From positions 34,038,987 through 34,102,986 of the forward strand of contig CP136063.1 of NCBI GenBank assembly GCA_032622095.1: a DNA stretch of 64,000 nucleotides. The letters are read 5' to 3'. This DNA is from Siphonodentalium dalli (taxonomy: Eukaryota > Mollusca > Scaphopoda > Gadilida > Siphonodentaliidae). The notes beneath the pieces are model-generated. The model was not told the DNA's origin, searched no databases, and saw only the letters and a list, made by a program, of their open reading frames with translations. This document shows positions 1-10,074 of the stretch, piece after piece. Each line of letters begins with the position of its first letter. Positions within the stretch are counted from its first letter, which is position 1. The position numbers were made by a program, and so were the translations under genes.

Positions 1-392
1 CTACATATGGGTCACGGTCGTCATCATTTACGTTGTGTCTGCACCACTATTTCACTGTAAAAGGGAGATAAGTTATTATTCAAGCGAACAGTGAGTTTAT
101 TTAGTGTACATTGGCAATTAATCAAGCAATCTGAACAACAAACGTATCCATGAGTAATGGCATTTATAACAGGCCCTGTTTTTTCCGAACGCATGCACAC
201 AGGTCAACAAGACTTCTAGTTTATTTAAAACAAAATATAAAAAGGTTGATTAATGCAAATGGGTTAGGCAAACTACGATTCATTAACTCGGCACTGATAT
301 TTCCAGTTGGAACCTCGACAATTCCCAGTTGTTTTGTGATACGACACCCCCATCACAACCCTTGATGTTCTTGCAGGCGGTATGCATCTCAC
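1..392. other. gene-free sequence at window edge
   Basis: No coding exon is recognised. On the minus strand this is the intron that follows EF-hand exon D, whose donor lies at 392-391. The final exon or exons of that gene may lie here or off the window. Confidence 0.4.
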
Positions 393-478
393 CTGAAATC
401 TATTTCGCCATCTCCGTCCTCGTCTATGTAATCTATCAGCATGTCGACCTGGTAGGGTGTCAGTCTGATGCCAGATTC
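393..478 (-). CDS. exon D of LRR/EF-hand protein (EF-hand loop)
   Basis: This is the last recognisable exon of an LRRC74-like gene, 86 nt, entering in phase 0 and leaving in phase 2. A TTGCAG acceptor precedes 478 and a GTGAG donor follows 393. It encodes about 28 residues ending in a canonical EF-hand calcium loop, DEDGDGEIDF, with acidic residues at positions 1, 3 and 5, glycine at 6, isoleucine at 8, and the usual hydrophobic helix before it. It joins in phase to exon C at 2075-2335, whose own end is a second, weaker EF-hand. It probably contributes a Ca-binding C-terminal module to a cytosolic LRR protein. The EF-hand is certain by eye. The gene name rests on the LRR-then-EF-hand order and is an inference. 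Confidence 0.7.
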
Positions 479-514
479 CTGCAATAGTATTAACCCTTTA
501 CCCAACAGAACGGC

Positions 515-671
515 CCTGTGCCAATGCATTCTCTTATATATGCGAGTCGACCATAGGTCGCCTCGCATATATAAGAGAATGCATTGGCTTTTTTTAGGCC
601 AATGCATTCTCTTATATATCCGAGGCGACCTATGGTCGACTCGCATATATAAGAGAATGCATTGGCACAGG
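515..671. repeat. palindrome of palindromes (MITE-like)
   Basis: Two near-perfect 69-bp palindromes (520-588 and 598-666) are themselves arranged as an inverted pair about a short T-rich centre near 593. Arms begin GCCAATGCATTCTCTTATAT. Single copies of the 69-bp palindrome recur at 2848-2916 and 4342-4410, and a broken half lies at 2365-2695. Confidence 0.85.
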
Positions 672-864
672 ACATAACTGTAACCATCACAATGTGGTCA
701 ATGAGCCGTTTCCAATGATATCCATATTTGTATGGTTTTATTGAGACATACCGAAGATAATTTAGGCCGTTGCAGCTTTATTTGGCCGTTTTTGGCCGGT
801 TTGTTGGGTAAAGGGTTAACAATGATTGTATAAAGGTATAACGCCATATACAAAAATGACTCCG

Positions 865-1130
865 GTAAAACCAATATCAACCAGTGTAAGTCACGCTTAA
901 CATGGGTGTGCTGGGGTGAATTGATAATTCACCATTCTGATACCAAAATAATGCGAGATATTACATTGATTTTACTTAGGTGTTTTCAAACATATGCTGG
1001 CAAAACCAATATAAACCAGTGTAAGTCACGCTTTGCATGATGATGATACCAAGCAATGTGAGGCTCACATTACATTGATTCTACTGGGTGTTTCAAAAAC
1101 ACGCAGGTGTAACCAATATAAACGCATTCC
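865..1130. repeat. tandem duplication, about 140-bp period
   Basis: The phrase ACCAATATAAACCAGTGTAA followed by GTCACGCTT recurs near 880, 1010 and, more diverged, 1112. Similar sequence (ACATTGATTYTACT, GGTGTTT) lies between the copies. The plus-strand readings here are uninterrupted only briefly and show no protein signature. Confidence 0.55.
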
Positions 1131-1439
1131 ACATGCAATATCTGACCTTCAATTCAATCCCCACACAATTGTTGTCCAACTCACTTCCCATTTTCCTGTT
1201 GCCCGTCATCGATACAGTATGCATCCATAAGTTGAAATGTCTAACCATTAACTGCGAGGATCCAGTGAATCAAATGGAAATAAACAACATGGATCTACTT
1301 CAGTTTATGGGTGTATTTTGTTTAGATATTATAAATTTCAAGTTAGGCGCCCCAAACAAAGACCGCCCACTCACTTCCCCGACTTTATATCTTAGTCAGA
1401 AAAAAAACATAATTTAACGCTTTTGAATCACCTTGATTC

Positions 1440-2074
1440 CCGGTTTCAAGTCGTCGTGACTAACGGTAGTATACGCGAGGGGGTGACTAACGGTCGTATG
1501 CGGCGGATGAATAACGCGGGGAGGTGGTGATTATGCACACAACACCAAATTACCTTAATTCCTTGTTGACTATGACGTAATTAACGGTCGTATAGCGGGG
1601 TAACTATTAACGCTATCGACTGGCATTAATGTCCCGTTTGAACTCGTCGTGACTAACAGACATATAACCGGGGTAACTATATTAATGATATCAACTGACA
1701 ATAAAGCCCTGTTGGACATAGCGTAATTAACGGTCGTATCGCGGAGTAACTCTATTAACGCTATCAACTGACCTTAATGCCCCGTTTGAACTGGTCGTGG
1801 CTAACAGACATACTGCCGTCGTACTGACCTTAATGCCCTGTTTGAACTCGTCGTGACTAACAGACATACTGCCGTCGTACTGACCTTAATGCCCTGTTTG
1901 AACTCGTCGTGACTAACAGACATACTGCCGTCGTACTGACCTTAATGCCATTTTTGAATTCGTCGTGACTGACAGACATACTAACCTTAATGCCCTGTTT
2001 GAACTCGTCGTGACTAACATACATACTAACGTAATGCCCTGTTTGAACTCGTCGTGACTAACAAACATACTAAC
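1440..2074. repeat. minisatellite derived from the EF-hand exon end
   Basis: A unit of about 40-58 bp contains TGAACTCGTCGTGACTAACA, a short variable part, and TTAATGCCCTGTT. It is repeated at least nine times and is most regular at 1770-2074. Read on the minus strand, the unit is the last part of exon C (FVSHDEFKQGI) plus its splice donor, so the array consists of amplified exon/intron-junction sequence. Copies left of about 1770 are more diverged. Confidence 0.8.
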
Positions 2075-2335
2075 CGTAATGCCCTGTTTGAACTCGTCGT
2101 GACTAACAAACATACTGCCGTCGTCATGAAATCGAGCGAAGAGATTGACGAGCTTAATGCCTTCCTCCTCCAGGTAGTTATCTATAACCAGCAACGCGTC
2201 CTTCACTGCGTCATATCCGCCCTTCTTCTTCTTCTTCCCGTAAGAGTCGGTGTACCCGTATATAACCTCAATCCCGTCGTGTGCCTCCTTTAACTCCTCT
2301 ATCTTGGGAATTACTCTGTCACTCAATATCACGTC
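2075..2335 (-). CDS. exon C of LRR/EF-hand protein
   Basis: This exon is 261 nt, phase 0 to phase 0, with acceptor CAG before 2335 and donor GTTAGT after 2075. The first part (DVILSDRVIPKIEEL...GIEVIYG) resembles the end of an LRR-RI domain. A lysine-rich linker follows, and then a helix-loop-helix with FHDDGSMFVSHDEF. That loop looks like an EF-hand with His at the first coordinating position, so calcium binding may be weak. It joins in frame to exon B upstream and exon D downstream. The acceptor lies about 30 bp from half of the palindromic MITE. The 3' end of this exon is the founder of the minisatellite at 1440-2074. Confidence 0.75.
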
Positions 2336-2361
2336 CTGGTTAAAATGAAGTAGTTTAATTA

Positions 2362-2700
2362 CGGTATGGTCGACTCGCATATATATATATATGTATTATG
2401 TCAAGCCTTGCAATTAGCCAATCAGCATCGATATATAGTGACGGTATATGAACCCATATTAGGTCGGTGACCTAATATGAAATCAATATTAGATGCTTAT
2501 CCGCCATTTTGTTTTGTTTTCAGAAACTCAGATTTGACCCGTCCAAAACACTCCCCGGAAATAAGTACCCCTAGATATCAAATTTCGTCAATATCATTCC
2601 GGCAGTTTTCCCGACCATAGCTAACAGACAAACAAACAGACAGACAGACAGAAGTCCCAAGATATATAGTAGATATAAGAGAATGCATTGGCACAGGGTG
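2362..2700. repeat. half palindrome split by an insertion
   Basis: The right arm of the 69-bp palindrome begins at about 2367 (GGTCGACTCGCATATATA) and resumes at about 2672 (GATATAAGAGAATGCATTGG). Roughly 290 bp lie between, including a short (GACA)n run near 2630-2650 and an inverted motif ATATTAGGTCGGTGACCTAATAT near 2457. The insert is unclassified. Confidence 0.6.
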
Positions 2701-2794
2701 TACCACCCACCGGTACACATGCGCCATCACTATTTATTAACTGACCACCACTGTTACGCATGCGCCATCACTATATATTAACTAATGTTCGTGA

Positions 2795-2985
2795 TTTTTT
2801 TCTTACATTTGTTAACAATTAAAAAAAACTATTATATAATTTGTTAGGCCAATGCATTCTCTTATATATGCGAGGCGACCTATGGTCGACTCGCATATAT
2901 AAGAGAATGCATTGGCACAGGGTTACCACCAACCGGTACGAATGCACTATCACTATATATTAACTGATGTTCGTGATTCGTGAGT
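2795..2985. mobile_element. palindromic MITE copy
   Basis: The 69-bp palindrome at 2848-2916 is embedded in flanks shared with the 4288-4475 copy: TTCTTACATTTGTTAACAAT upstream, and CACCGGTACG plus ATTAACTGAYGTTCGTGATT downstream. This defines an element of about 190 bp. The sequence just left of it (2700-2795) carries two more degenerate copies of the downstream flank. Confidence 0.7.
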
Positions 2986-2989
2986 GATA

Positions 2990-3832
2990 TGGGTGACACT
3001 CGCATGTCATAAAATTTGCTCACAATAATACTCAGTACATCATATAGATACTTCACAACCACTTTCGTTCAAATCGGCGACAAAAATAAATTTGACAAAG
3101 TTTGCCCCTCCCCTAGCCCGGAAAAATTTGAGCGGACCTTTGTCAAAATTTCCTGGTTTCGTCTTCTGTCTATGTTTAAGACGCTCACATAGACCAAATC
3201 CAGCTGTTGCGCTTCGTCTAGGAGAAGATCTGGGCACAAGCACTTTCTACACATGGACTTTATTAGTACATTTTTCGATGTGTTATAACTTGGCCATTTC
3301 TCAACCGATTTACAAAATTCTTTCACGAGTAGCATCAGAACGTCACATAGATACACAACAGTAAAAATGGTTGGAATCGATGACAAGAAAAAATTTGACA
3401 AATACCATTTTAGTTGGAAATTGTCGCAAATTTGAGGTCATGCTTGTCGTACTTACGACAACATGATTGCATTAAATCATTAGCATTACAGAGATTATAA
3501 TCTCTATATACCATCAAACTCTCAATTATTGAAATAGTGTGCAAGACTTACCCATACAGCTTTACCTGGCTTCACGTTTAAAACAATGTTACGCGGCCAT
3601 TGTTGGTCGGAAACTATACAATTCAATTAACACACTGCACTCTGGTTTGATCTGTTCGATATTGGAGATTACATTTATTCAATGTGATGCTTGAACTTAA
3701 TGTTACTCTAACCATTATATGTGACCCACATGGAGCCTCACACAGATGGAAGCATGCACTACATAGTGTCGTCTGCTCCAGGCTGTGTGGGGCTCTCTAT
3801 GGGTTTTGCATCCGGATTACGATTATACTCAC
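2990..3832. other. intron sequence, no gene seen
   Basis: This is intron between exons B and C of the LRR/EF-hand gene. Open frames occur on both strands at 3040-3401 but overlap each other and show no domain, so they are not called. Confidence 0.5.
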
Positions 3833-3928
3833 TGATAAGTGGAGGAGCTGGAGTGAGAAATCTTCGACATCTTTGAGCAACTCGACGGCTAGTGTGATGC
3901 ATTACTCTGGTATATTATTCTTACCAAT
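3833..3928 (-). pseudogene. exon B of LRR/EF-hand gene, with in-frame stop
   Basis: This exon is 96 nt, phase 0 to 0, with acceptor TCCACAG before 3928 and donor GTGAGT after 3833. It reads IGKNNIPE, then a TAA stop, then CITLAVELLKDVEDF and LQLLHLS. This is the LRR segment expected between exons A and C: the preceding exon should end in a leucine-rich strand, and the following one continues LS-DVILSDR. The single stop at codon 9 is the only blemish, so it is either a real nonsense mutation or a base-call error. It was found by phase and family order rather than as a long open frame, which is why a simple ORF scan misses it. Confidence 0.65.
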
Positions 3929-4192
3929 CTGTGGACGGAGACAGATGAACGTACGTGTATAAATAACGTATATTCACAAAAATAGGTTCATATCGGACCT
4001 ACATATTCACAAAGGTTCAAATTGGACTTATGTGATTCTGAAATAAGCCCATGTGGACTTATGCCCGTTATTCCGTTCGATGACGCGGGCCACAGTGAAA
4101 CCACGTTATAAAGAACACGCATGTGGTAATTCGATTTAGGTTCACATAGAGCGTACAAACAATGCAAATTTGGGCGTCTTTGTGTTTTTGAA

Positions 4193-4564
4193 AGACGTGC
4201 AGGAGCATGACTTGTAAGTGGAGAATCGCTGGTGAATATCTGTGTAGTCTCGGTAACTATGCCTGGTTTGCGAAATGACAATATTTATTATTTTTCTTAC
4301 ATTTGTTAACAATTAAAAAAAACTATTATATAATTTGTTAGGCCAATGCATTCTCTTATATATGCGAGGCGACCTATGGTCGACTCGCATATATAAGAGA
4401 ATGCATTGGCACAGGGTTTACCACCCACCGGTACGCATGCACCATCACTATCTATTAACTGACGTTCGTTATTCGTGAGACGTGCAGGAGCCGGACTTGT
4501 AAGTGGAGAATCGCTGGTGAATATCTGTGCAGTCTCGGTAACTATGCCTGGTTTGCGAAATTAC
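4193..4564. mobile_element. palindromic MITE flanked by a 90-bp direct duplication
   Basis: The palindrome 4342-4410 and its flanks sit between two copies of the same ~90-bp host sequence, at 4193-4284 and 4477-4564 (both contain GTAAGTGGAGAATCGCTGGT). The duplication is far longer than a normal transposase target repeat. Confidence 0.7.
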
Positions 4565-4856
4565 AATCGCTGTCATATGGACAGATAAACACCAGTATAG
4601 CATCGTGTGTGAATTCTGAAGCTCCAGACATCAAGTACATTTGTGAAATTATGAGGAATTATACATAATTTCTGCAATTGAACAAGTGAATTTGATGTTA
4701 GACGATATTGTCTGGTGGCTTGTTGACCAGTTACCATCAATTTACGCCATGTATTATACGTGATTTATGTGTTAAGCAGATATTGTACGATGTATATTGT
4801 CGATTTAGCATCGAACCAGGGTATGTGTAATAAATAGAGTAACACCACCAGCTTAC

Positions 4857-5052
4857 CCGCAGAGTCTCGAGCGTCGAGTTTTTTTTTTAATGCGTTGAGC
4901 AGTTTCATGAATCCCTCCGGGCCTATTCGATTGCATGATATATCGAGCTGGTTCGGCACGGGGTTAGAATCGAGCGCCTCTCCGAACGCTGCCGCCTCGT
5001 CATCGTCCAGCCCGTTCCACGAGATGTCGAATGTTCTGATTGTCGTATTGTC
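4857..5052 (-). pseudogene. exon A of LRR/EF-hand gene, with homopolymer frameshift
   Basis: A TTGCAG acceptor precedes 5052 and a GTAAGC donor follows 4857; length 196 nt. It encodes two ribonuclease-inhibitor-type leucine-rich repeats (DNTTIRTFDISWNGLDDDEA and LDISCNRIGPEGFMKLLNAL). An A10 run (T10 at about 4879-4888 on the plus strand) throws the frame: after it the other frame reads NSTLETLR, which is the expected LRR strand and makes the exon end in phase 0, matching exon B. So there is one extra base in the run, either a real frameshift or a homopolymer error. Upstream 5' exons were not found in the window. The family is LRR_RI with EF-hands, LRRC74-like by inference. Confidence 0.72.
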
Positions 5053-5329
5053 CTGCAATGGTGAATAATAGTGATTGCATCATTGGTTGATGTTCTTTGG
5101 TGCTTTGTTCTATGATGATTGCATAGTACTAATTATTAACTATAATCTCAAGCATGAGTCAGTCTGATCTCGATGACTGACGTTGGGGCGAAGAAATCAA
5201 CTTTTAATGAGATACGAGTTTCCCAAAATATAGACACATTGTCTATCATCCAGACTTCCAGAGAAGTGGTAACTAATTAATGAATAGCATGGTGTCCACG
5301 AACTCTTGCTTAGTAAAAGGACAACGGTG

Positions 5330-5525
5330 AATGATATCGTTGTCCTCTAATAGTTTAAATAATGGGACTAGTAATATAGGGTCCCTCGTAATGTCATATA
5401 ATAATTTAACTAACGGGACTAATAATTCCGGATCATCGTTTGGTCCTATAATAATTTAAATAAAATTATTATTAATTCCGGTTCGTCCTGCTGTCCTGTA
5501 ATAATTTAAATAATACTCGATTCTG
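5330..5525. repeat. short AT-rich tandem repeat
   Basis: About four diverged copies of a ~60-bp unit, each containing AATAATTTAA plus GGGACTA or a related word and TTCCGG. The rest of 5060-5727 shows no gene. Confidence 0.55.
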
Positions 5526-5727
5526 ATTGTGTTTATTGCAGCATTGCGTCAAACTTAACTCTCCGTGAAATATATTAAATTGTTTTGTTGTATCAATTTA
5601 TTTATTTCAGCTTTTTTAGAGGGATAACAATATATATCGTGTTGCTGTGTGGATAGCATGTATCCAGGGAAGCAAACCAGGCTGAAATTATATACCCAAT
5701 GTATGTTGACAAAAAGATGTAATTAAA

Positions 5728-5878
5728 AATAGACCCATAAACGGTCCCAATTAAATATTCGAAATGAAATCAATATTAATTGATAGAAGCTTTTCCGGAC
5801 AGGGGTCTTCAGTTCATATTTATTATTTTATACCCACGCAACTATTTAAAATTTGTTATTTGAAGAGATAATCCATCT
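5728..5878 (-). mobile_element. truncated TTAA-MITE end, inverted against its neighbour
   Basis: This segment is the reverse complement of 5883-6033 and ends CCATCT immediately before the TTAA at 5879-5882. It is one arm of a ~300-bp near-perfect palindrome. Confidence 0.8.
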
Positions 5879-5882
5879 TTAA

Positions 5883-6481
5883 AGATGGATTATCTCTTTA
5901 AATAACAAATTTGAAATAGTTGCGTGTGTATAAAATAATAAATATGAACTGAAGACCCCTGTCCGGAAAGGCTTCTATCAATTAATATTGATTTTATATC
6001 GAATATTTTATTGGGACCGTTTATTTGTCTATTATTAAAACAGACCATTCGGGTGATACCATATAGCGATAGAGAGCATTAGGCTGCTCTTATAGTTACG
6101 TACCGAACGTTCAATGTCCCAGATTGATTGGTTGTATTCTTTTATTCCATAGTTATAAGCGATAATGAGTATAATGTTTATTTGTGACAAAATTACACCA
6201 TAACATTCTGGTCTCTGTTAATAGTAACTACTATTGTTCGTTAGTCTTCGACTGGAGACTTCGATTCATATCTATTATTTTATACCCCGGTAACTATATA
6301 ATACATGTTTACAAAGAGATAATCCACCTTTATAACCCGGTAACTATATAATACATGTTTACAAAGAGATAATCCACCTTCAATCGATAGATGCATTTCC
6401 GGACAGGAGTCTTCGACTCAGATCTAATATTTTATGCCCCGGTAACTATATAACACATGTTTATAAAGAGATAATCCACCT
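5883..6481 (+). mobile_element. MITE with TTAA target duplication (copy 1)
   Basis: The element begins AGATGGATTATCTC and ends ATAATCCACCT, with TTAA immediately outside both ends (5879-5882 and 6482-6485). The second copy at 23099-23618 shares most of its length. The right part contains an internal tandem duplication of CCCGGTAACTATATAATACA (6283-6390). A TTAA target is typical of piggyBac and Kolobok families; no transposase is present. Confidence 0.75.
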
Positions 6482-6485
6482 TTAA

Positions 6486-7725
6486 ACTGGCAAGTTTGCA
6501 CGGAATTCTGTGAAGGCATTTTCTCACAGAAAACCCTATGGTGCCAGAATATGTACGAAAACATGCATATAAAATGCAGCTGTGCCACATCTAACTAATG
6601 AGAAGAAGAAAAACTATGAAGTTCCAACAATAGCGATGCCATCGATATTTGCCTGTAAACATCATGCAATTACATGTATCTCGCAATAATCAATCATACA
6701 GCTATTTTAAGGGAACATTCTAGTGGTACCTTTACACGTGGAACTATCTCACATCTACTCCGCATGCCATTAGCTTTGGTAATATGCATATTATTGTTAT
6801 CTTCATCCCATTTTCTTCTCTTCTGATTGGCTGAGGCTGAGGCCGCAAATCACTTGTTACCCTCGAGGGTAAACATTTCGGCAGTTATTGACCGCTCAGC
6901 TGTTACCAGTAAACAAAGCGCAGAGATTACATCCCAGCTCTCTAATAATTTCCAAAAACACGCATTTTATAAACCCCACTGTTTCGTAAGAACCGCGAAC
7001 TGTGGTGTTTGCTAATTTGCATAATTGTTGTCTTTAATTTGCAATTGGAGCACGCTATGTATAAATGGTGTTATAACGGACACAACTCCCTTATAAGGTG
7101 TAATGTTCATATTGGGCCTTTTAATATCAATAATGAATACCGTGGAACAAATAGATAAACATTATTAAGCAGTTGGTATGTACTGCAGACAATTGCACAC
7201 ACGATGTACATACGTCACAAAATACGTTTCTGTACTAAGCTCTAAATATCAAATAGCTACTCTTTACTATTTATCAATCGACAATTTTCTTCGGTTGTAC
7301 ATTCCTCCGACTTCACAGGAATAGCCTTATGTTGAGTAACGCAACCGCCTGTAAAAGTTGTCAATTCTTTTGGCACCACTACAACGTGTAAGCTTCACAT
7401 TTTAGCGTTCTCGAAATTAACACGTCTACCCGCGTCTTTGCGCTCATTTAAAACGACACCGAACATTTCGCCGCATAGTGAAGTTGATTTGCTTCTCCTT
7501 CCGGGAACCGATTCTCACCATGCGACAGCAAACTAACTGGACAATAGCTCCGCAAATGATGGGTGTATCAATCGATCCAAAATATGAACGTTTTATTTTC
7601 TAAAAAGCGAGGATTCCAACATAAATTTAACTCTTCGAGCTGGATTAATGAATATATACGTGCGTACATAGAAGGTTCGTGTGTACTCCTTTGTCAGATA
7701 ACAAAACAGTTGTCACTCTTGTTTT
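6486..7725. other. no gene recognised
   Basis: Unique-looking AT-rich sequence. The plus-strand open frame at 6827-7015 is short and has no domain. Confidence 0.4.
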
Positions 7726-7727
7726 CG

Positions 7728-7840
7728 TGAGACACGGGGATTTGTCGCCGCTCTCGACCTGGAATGTCCTCCTGGGGCCTGGCGGCCCTCGGGTGACATT
7801 CGAGGTCTCGAGCGGGCGAAAAATCCCCGTGTCTCACTCA
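7728..7840. repeat. GC-rich long hairpin
   Basis: The left arm GTGAGACACGGGGATTTGTC pairs with the right arm GAAAAATCCCCGTGTCTCAC, and pairing continues with mismatches through the CpG-rich middle (CTCGACCTGGAATGTC against GACATTCGAGGTCTCGAG). It stands out against AT-rich surroundings. It may be a foldback MITE or a transcribed hairpin; the overlapping frame at 7679-7948 merely reads through it. Confidence 0.75.
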
Positions 7841-7966
7841 ATCACGGGCGACAATTGTATATTACTGTTCATATGCTGGTACTGTAGGGGTTTCAATGAG
7901 AAAAAGCCTTCAAAAAATGCCGTGGAAACCTTTCTCAAAACAACATGACATCTACATTTATACTAA

Positions 7967-8070
7967 CCATATGGCTGAATTTCTACCAATCATATGACTG
8001 AATTTCTACTAATCATATGACTGAATGTCTACTAACCATATGACTGAATTTCTACTAACCAGATGGCTGA
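7967..8070. repeat. 21-bp tandem repeat, five copies
   Basis: Unit ACCATATGACTGAATTTCTA with small variation. Confidence 0.85.
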
Positions 8071-8206
8071 AAATTTGACATATTTTATCACGTTGTGCTA
8101 TGTTAAAATTCGGTATAACTGAATAACTACACAGCGTCAAACGGACGAACAACTACCGATAGCATGTCGTGACACCCCTGTATATGTCTCATATCTGGAG
8201 TTACCC

Positions 8207-8310
8207 ATGTTCCATTCTCTCTCGCTCTCTCTCTCTCTCTTCTTTCCTCTCTCCATCTCTCGATATCTCTTTCTCTCTCCGTCTCGATTCCCCTTCTCTC
8301 TCCCTTTCCT
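8207..8310. repeat. CT-rich simple repeat
   Basis: Pyrimidine-only (CT)n and CTCTCC tract. Its serine/leucine/phenylalanine reading is an artefact. Confidence 0.9.
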
Positions 8311-8949
8311 TAATTTAGGCTTACCTGCAGGTCCATGTCTGTGTGCTTGTACAAGACAAATTCTCCTATTTTATGCATCTCCCATCTGAGTCTGAACGCA
8401 CATGGAAAAACATGATGTATTAATATATTATGAGTTATGATTATAGTCCCCAGAAGATTACACCAAAGGGCTCATCTCCACGAACCAGTGCCTCTTTCTG
8501 ATGTGTAATATATAGCAAGGTAAACTATTTAGTGTCAATATAATGAACACACGTTATTTCGTCATTGGACATGTGAGTCGGCGTGTATTGTACACACAGT
8601 GTAACATCAGGCCTAATTGTTGCTTTTGATTTAATCACCTTTGTATGGGAAGAATAATGATAGTACCAGCTGAAATTGGGTCCAAAAGAATCTTATAATC
8701 TACTAGGGTAATGCCATAATGAGTGTTTTTATCGCGAAACATTGCAATTGGCCGATTAATGACACAATTTATCGACGACTTAGATGTATTTTAGTTCGTA
8801 CCAGCATTCATACTACTGTATGCAGCTAAAATAAATTGTTTACGGTTACTACAATGGAATTATACAGCCCCGTTTATCCAGAATTTTCAAATAATTGCAC
8901 CCTCCAACATTCAGATTCGATATTGCGTTCATCTTTTTGGCAAATGTGA
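8311..8949. other. no gene recognised
   Basis: Intergenic sequence with no open frame or repeat I can name. Confidence 0.4.
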
Positions 8950-10060
8950 TAGCCAAAGCCTCAGTTCCTTTGTGACTTAACAGGTGAGGCTCGATTCGTG
9001 TGTTTTAGATTGGTCGAAAATGGTATTACTCGTGATTTAAAATTCCACATCATGACATTTGAAAAAACATTTTAGAATATGGATGCAATCAGTAGATATG
9101 TGCATTATCAACTGATCATTCAATCATGTATCACAATTACATCTGTGTTTTCATTTAACTTGTATAGATTTACTAGTACACACATGCATTAAATTGTTAA
9201 AGTGAAAAGATCTACTGTATCACAAACATATTATCAACTAACATTCAGCAGAAAATAACAGACATGTCAGTTTGTAACCGATTTTTCAGATTAAATGTAC
9301 TTAAATGTACAATGTTGAAAATAAAAAATCATGGCATCTTCGATATACATACATAATTTATGTCAGAATATTGGTCCTCGGGGAGGAATAGTCAACTCCT
9401 ATAGCAGTGCATCTATATCTCTATTTGTGAGTGTCTCTCTATCTGTCTGTGTTATGTAAACACTAACAGGGGACCACTCAGAGGGCTACAGAGGGGTATA
9501 GCAGTGCATCTATATCTCTATTGGCGAGTGTCTCTTTATCTGTCTGTGTTATGTAAACACTAACAGGGGACCGATCACAGTGCTACAGAGGGGTCTAGCA
9601 TGAGTCATTGTTTACACGGAACCGGTCCAGGTTAAACACCAATAAAGTGACGACCTGGGAGTCGAGACCAGACAAATGGGAGCGGCAACAAAATCGATTA
9701 ATATTTTTTGTCGCTGATTTCCACCAAATTGATATGCAAATTTATATTGGAATAGAGAATACCTTTCTCTTCAGCATGTCGGTCCGTATGTCCGGATCAT
9801 AACTTCAACATTATTGCATCAATCAGATTTTCAAGGTATTTGGTATGTAATTGAAAGTTAAGAACACTAATGTCAAAATATAATTTTGTCACGGTCCGAT
9901 AGTTTTTGAAGGAGTTAATTCGCAGTTGTTTGGATTATCCGGATAACTTGGAGAATATTCAACATAATTTCGGTCCACATGGACGGACGACGGACATGAT
10001 GATTATAATAGTCCGTCATTTTTCGGGGGCCAATAACTACTACTACTACCATAAACGTTC
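8950..10060 (+). repeat. partial copy of the 43-61 kb block (3' half)
   Basis: From CAGTTCCTTTGTGACTTAAC near 8960 this matches blocks A, B and C, with an internal deletion after the CATTAAATT near 9190. It runs through GGACCGATCACAG and AAAGTGACGACCTGGGAGTC to the TAACTACTACTAC tract, as at 61140-61800. A 120-bp segment around 9410-9600 is duplicated in tandem (GCAGTGCATCTATATCTCTA at both ends). No coding capacity is apparent. Confidence 0.75.
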
Positions 10061-10074
10061 CCCCAAAACGGAAT

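Noticed and set aside
3040-3401. Overlapping minus-strand frames that look partly protein-like
   Set aside because: Two minus frames and a plus frame overlap, none has a domain, and they lie in an intron of the LRR/EF-hand gene.
8207-8389. Plus-strand Ser/Leu/Phe-rich frame
   Set aside because: Produced by the CT simple repeat.
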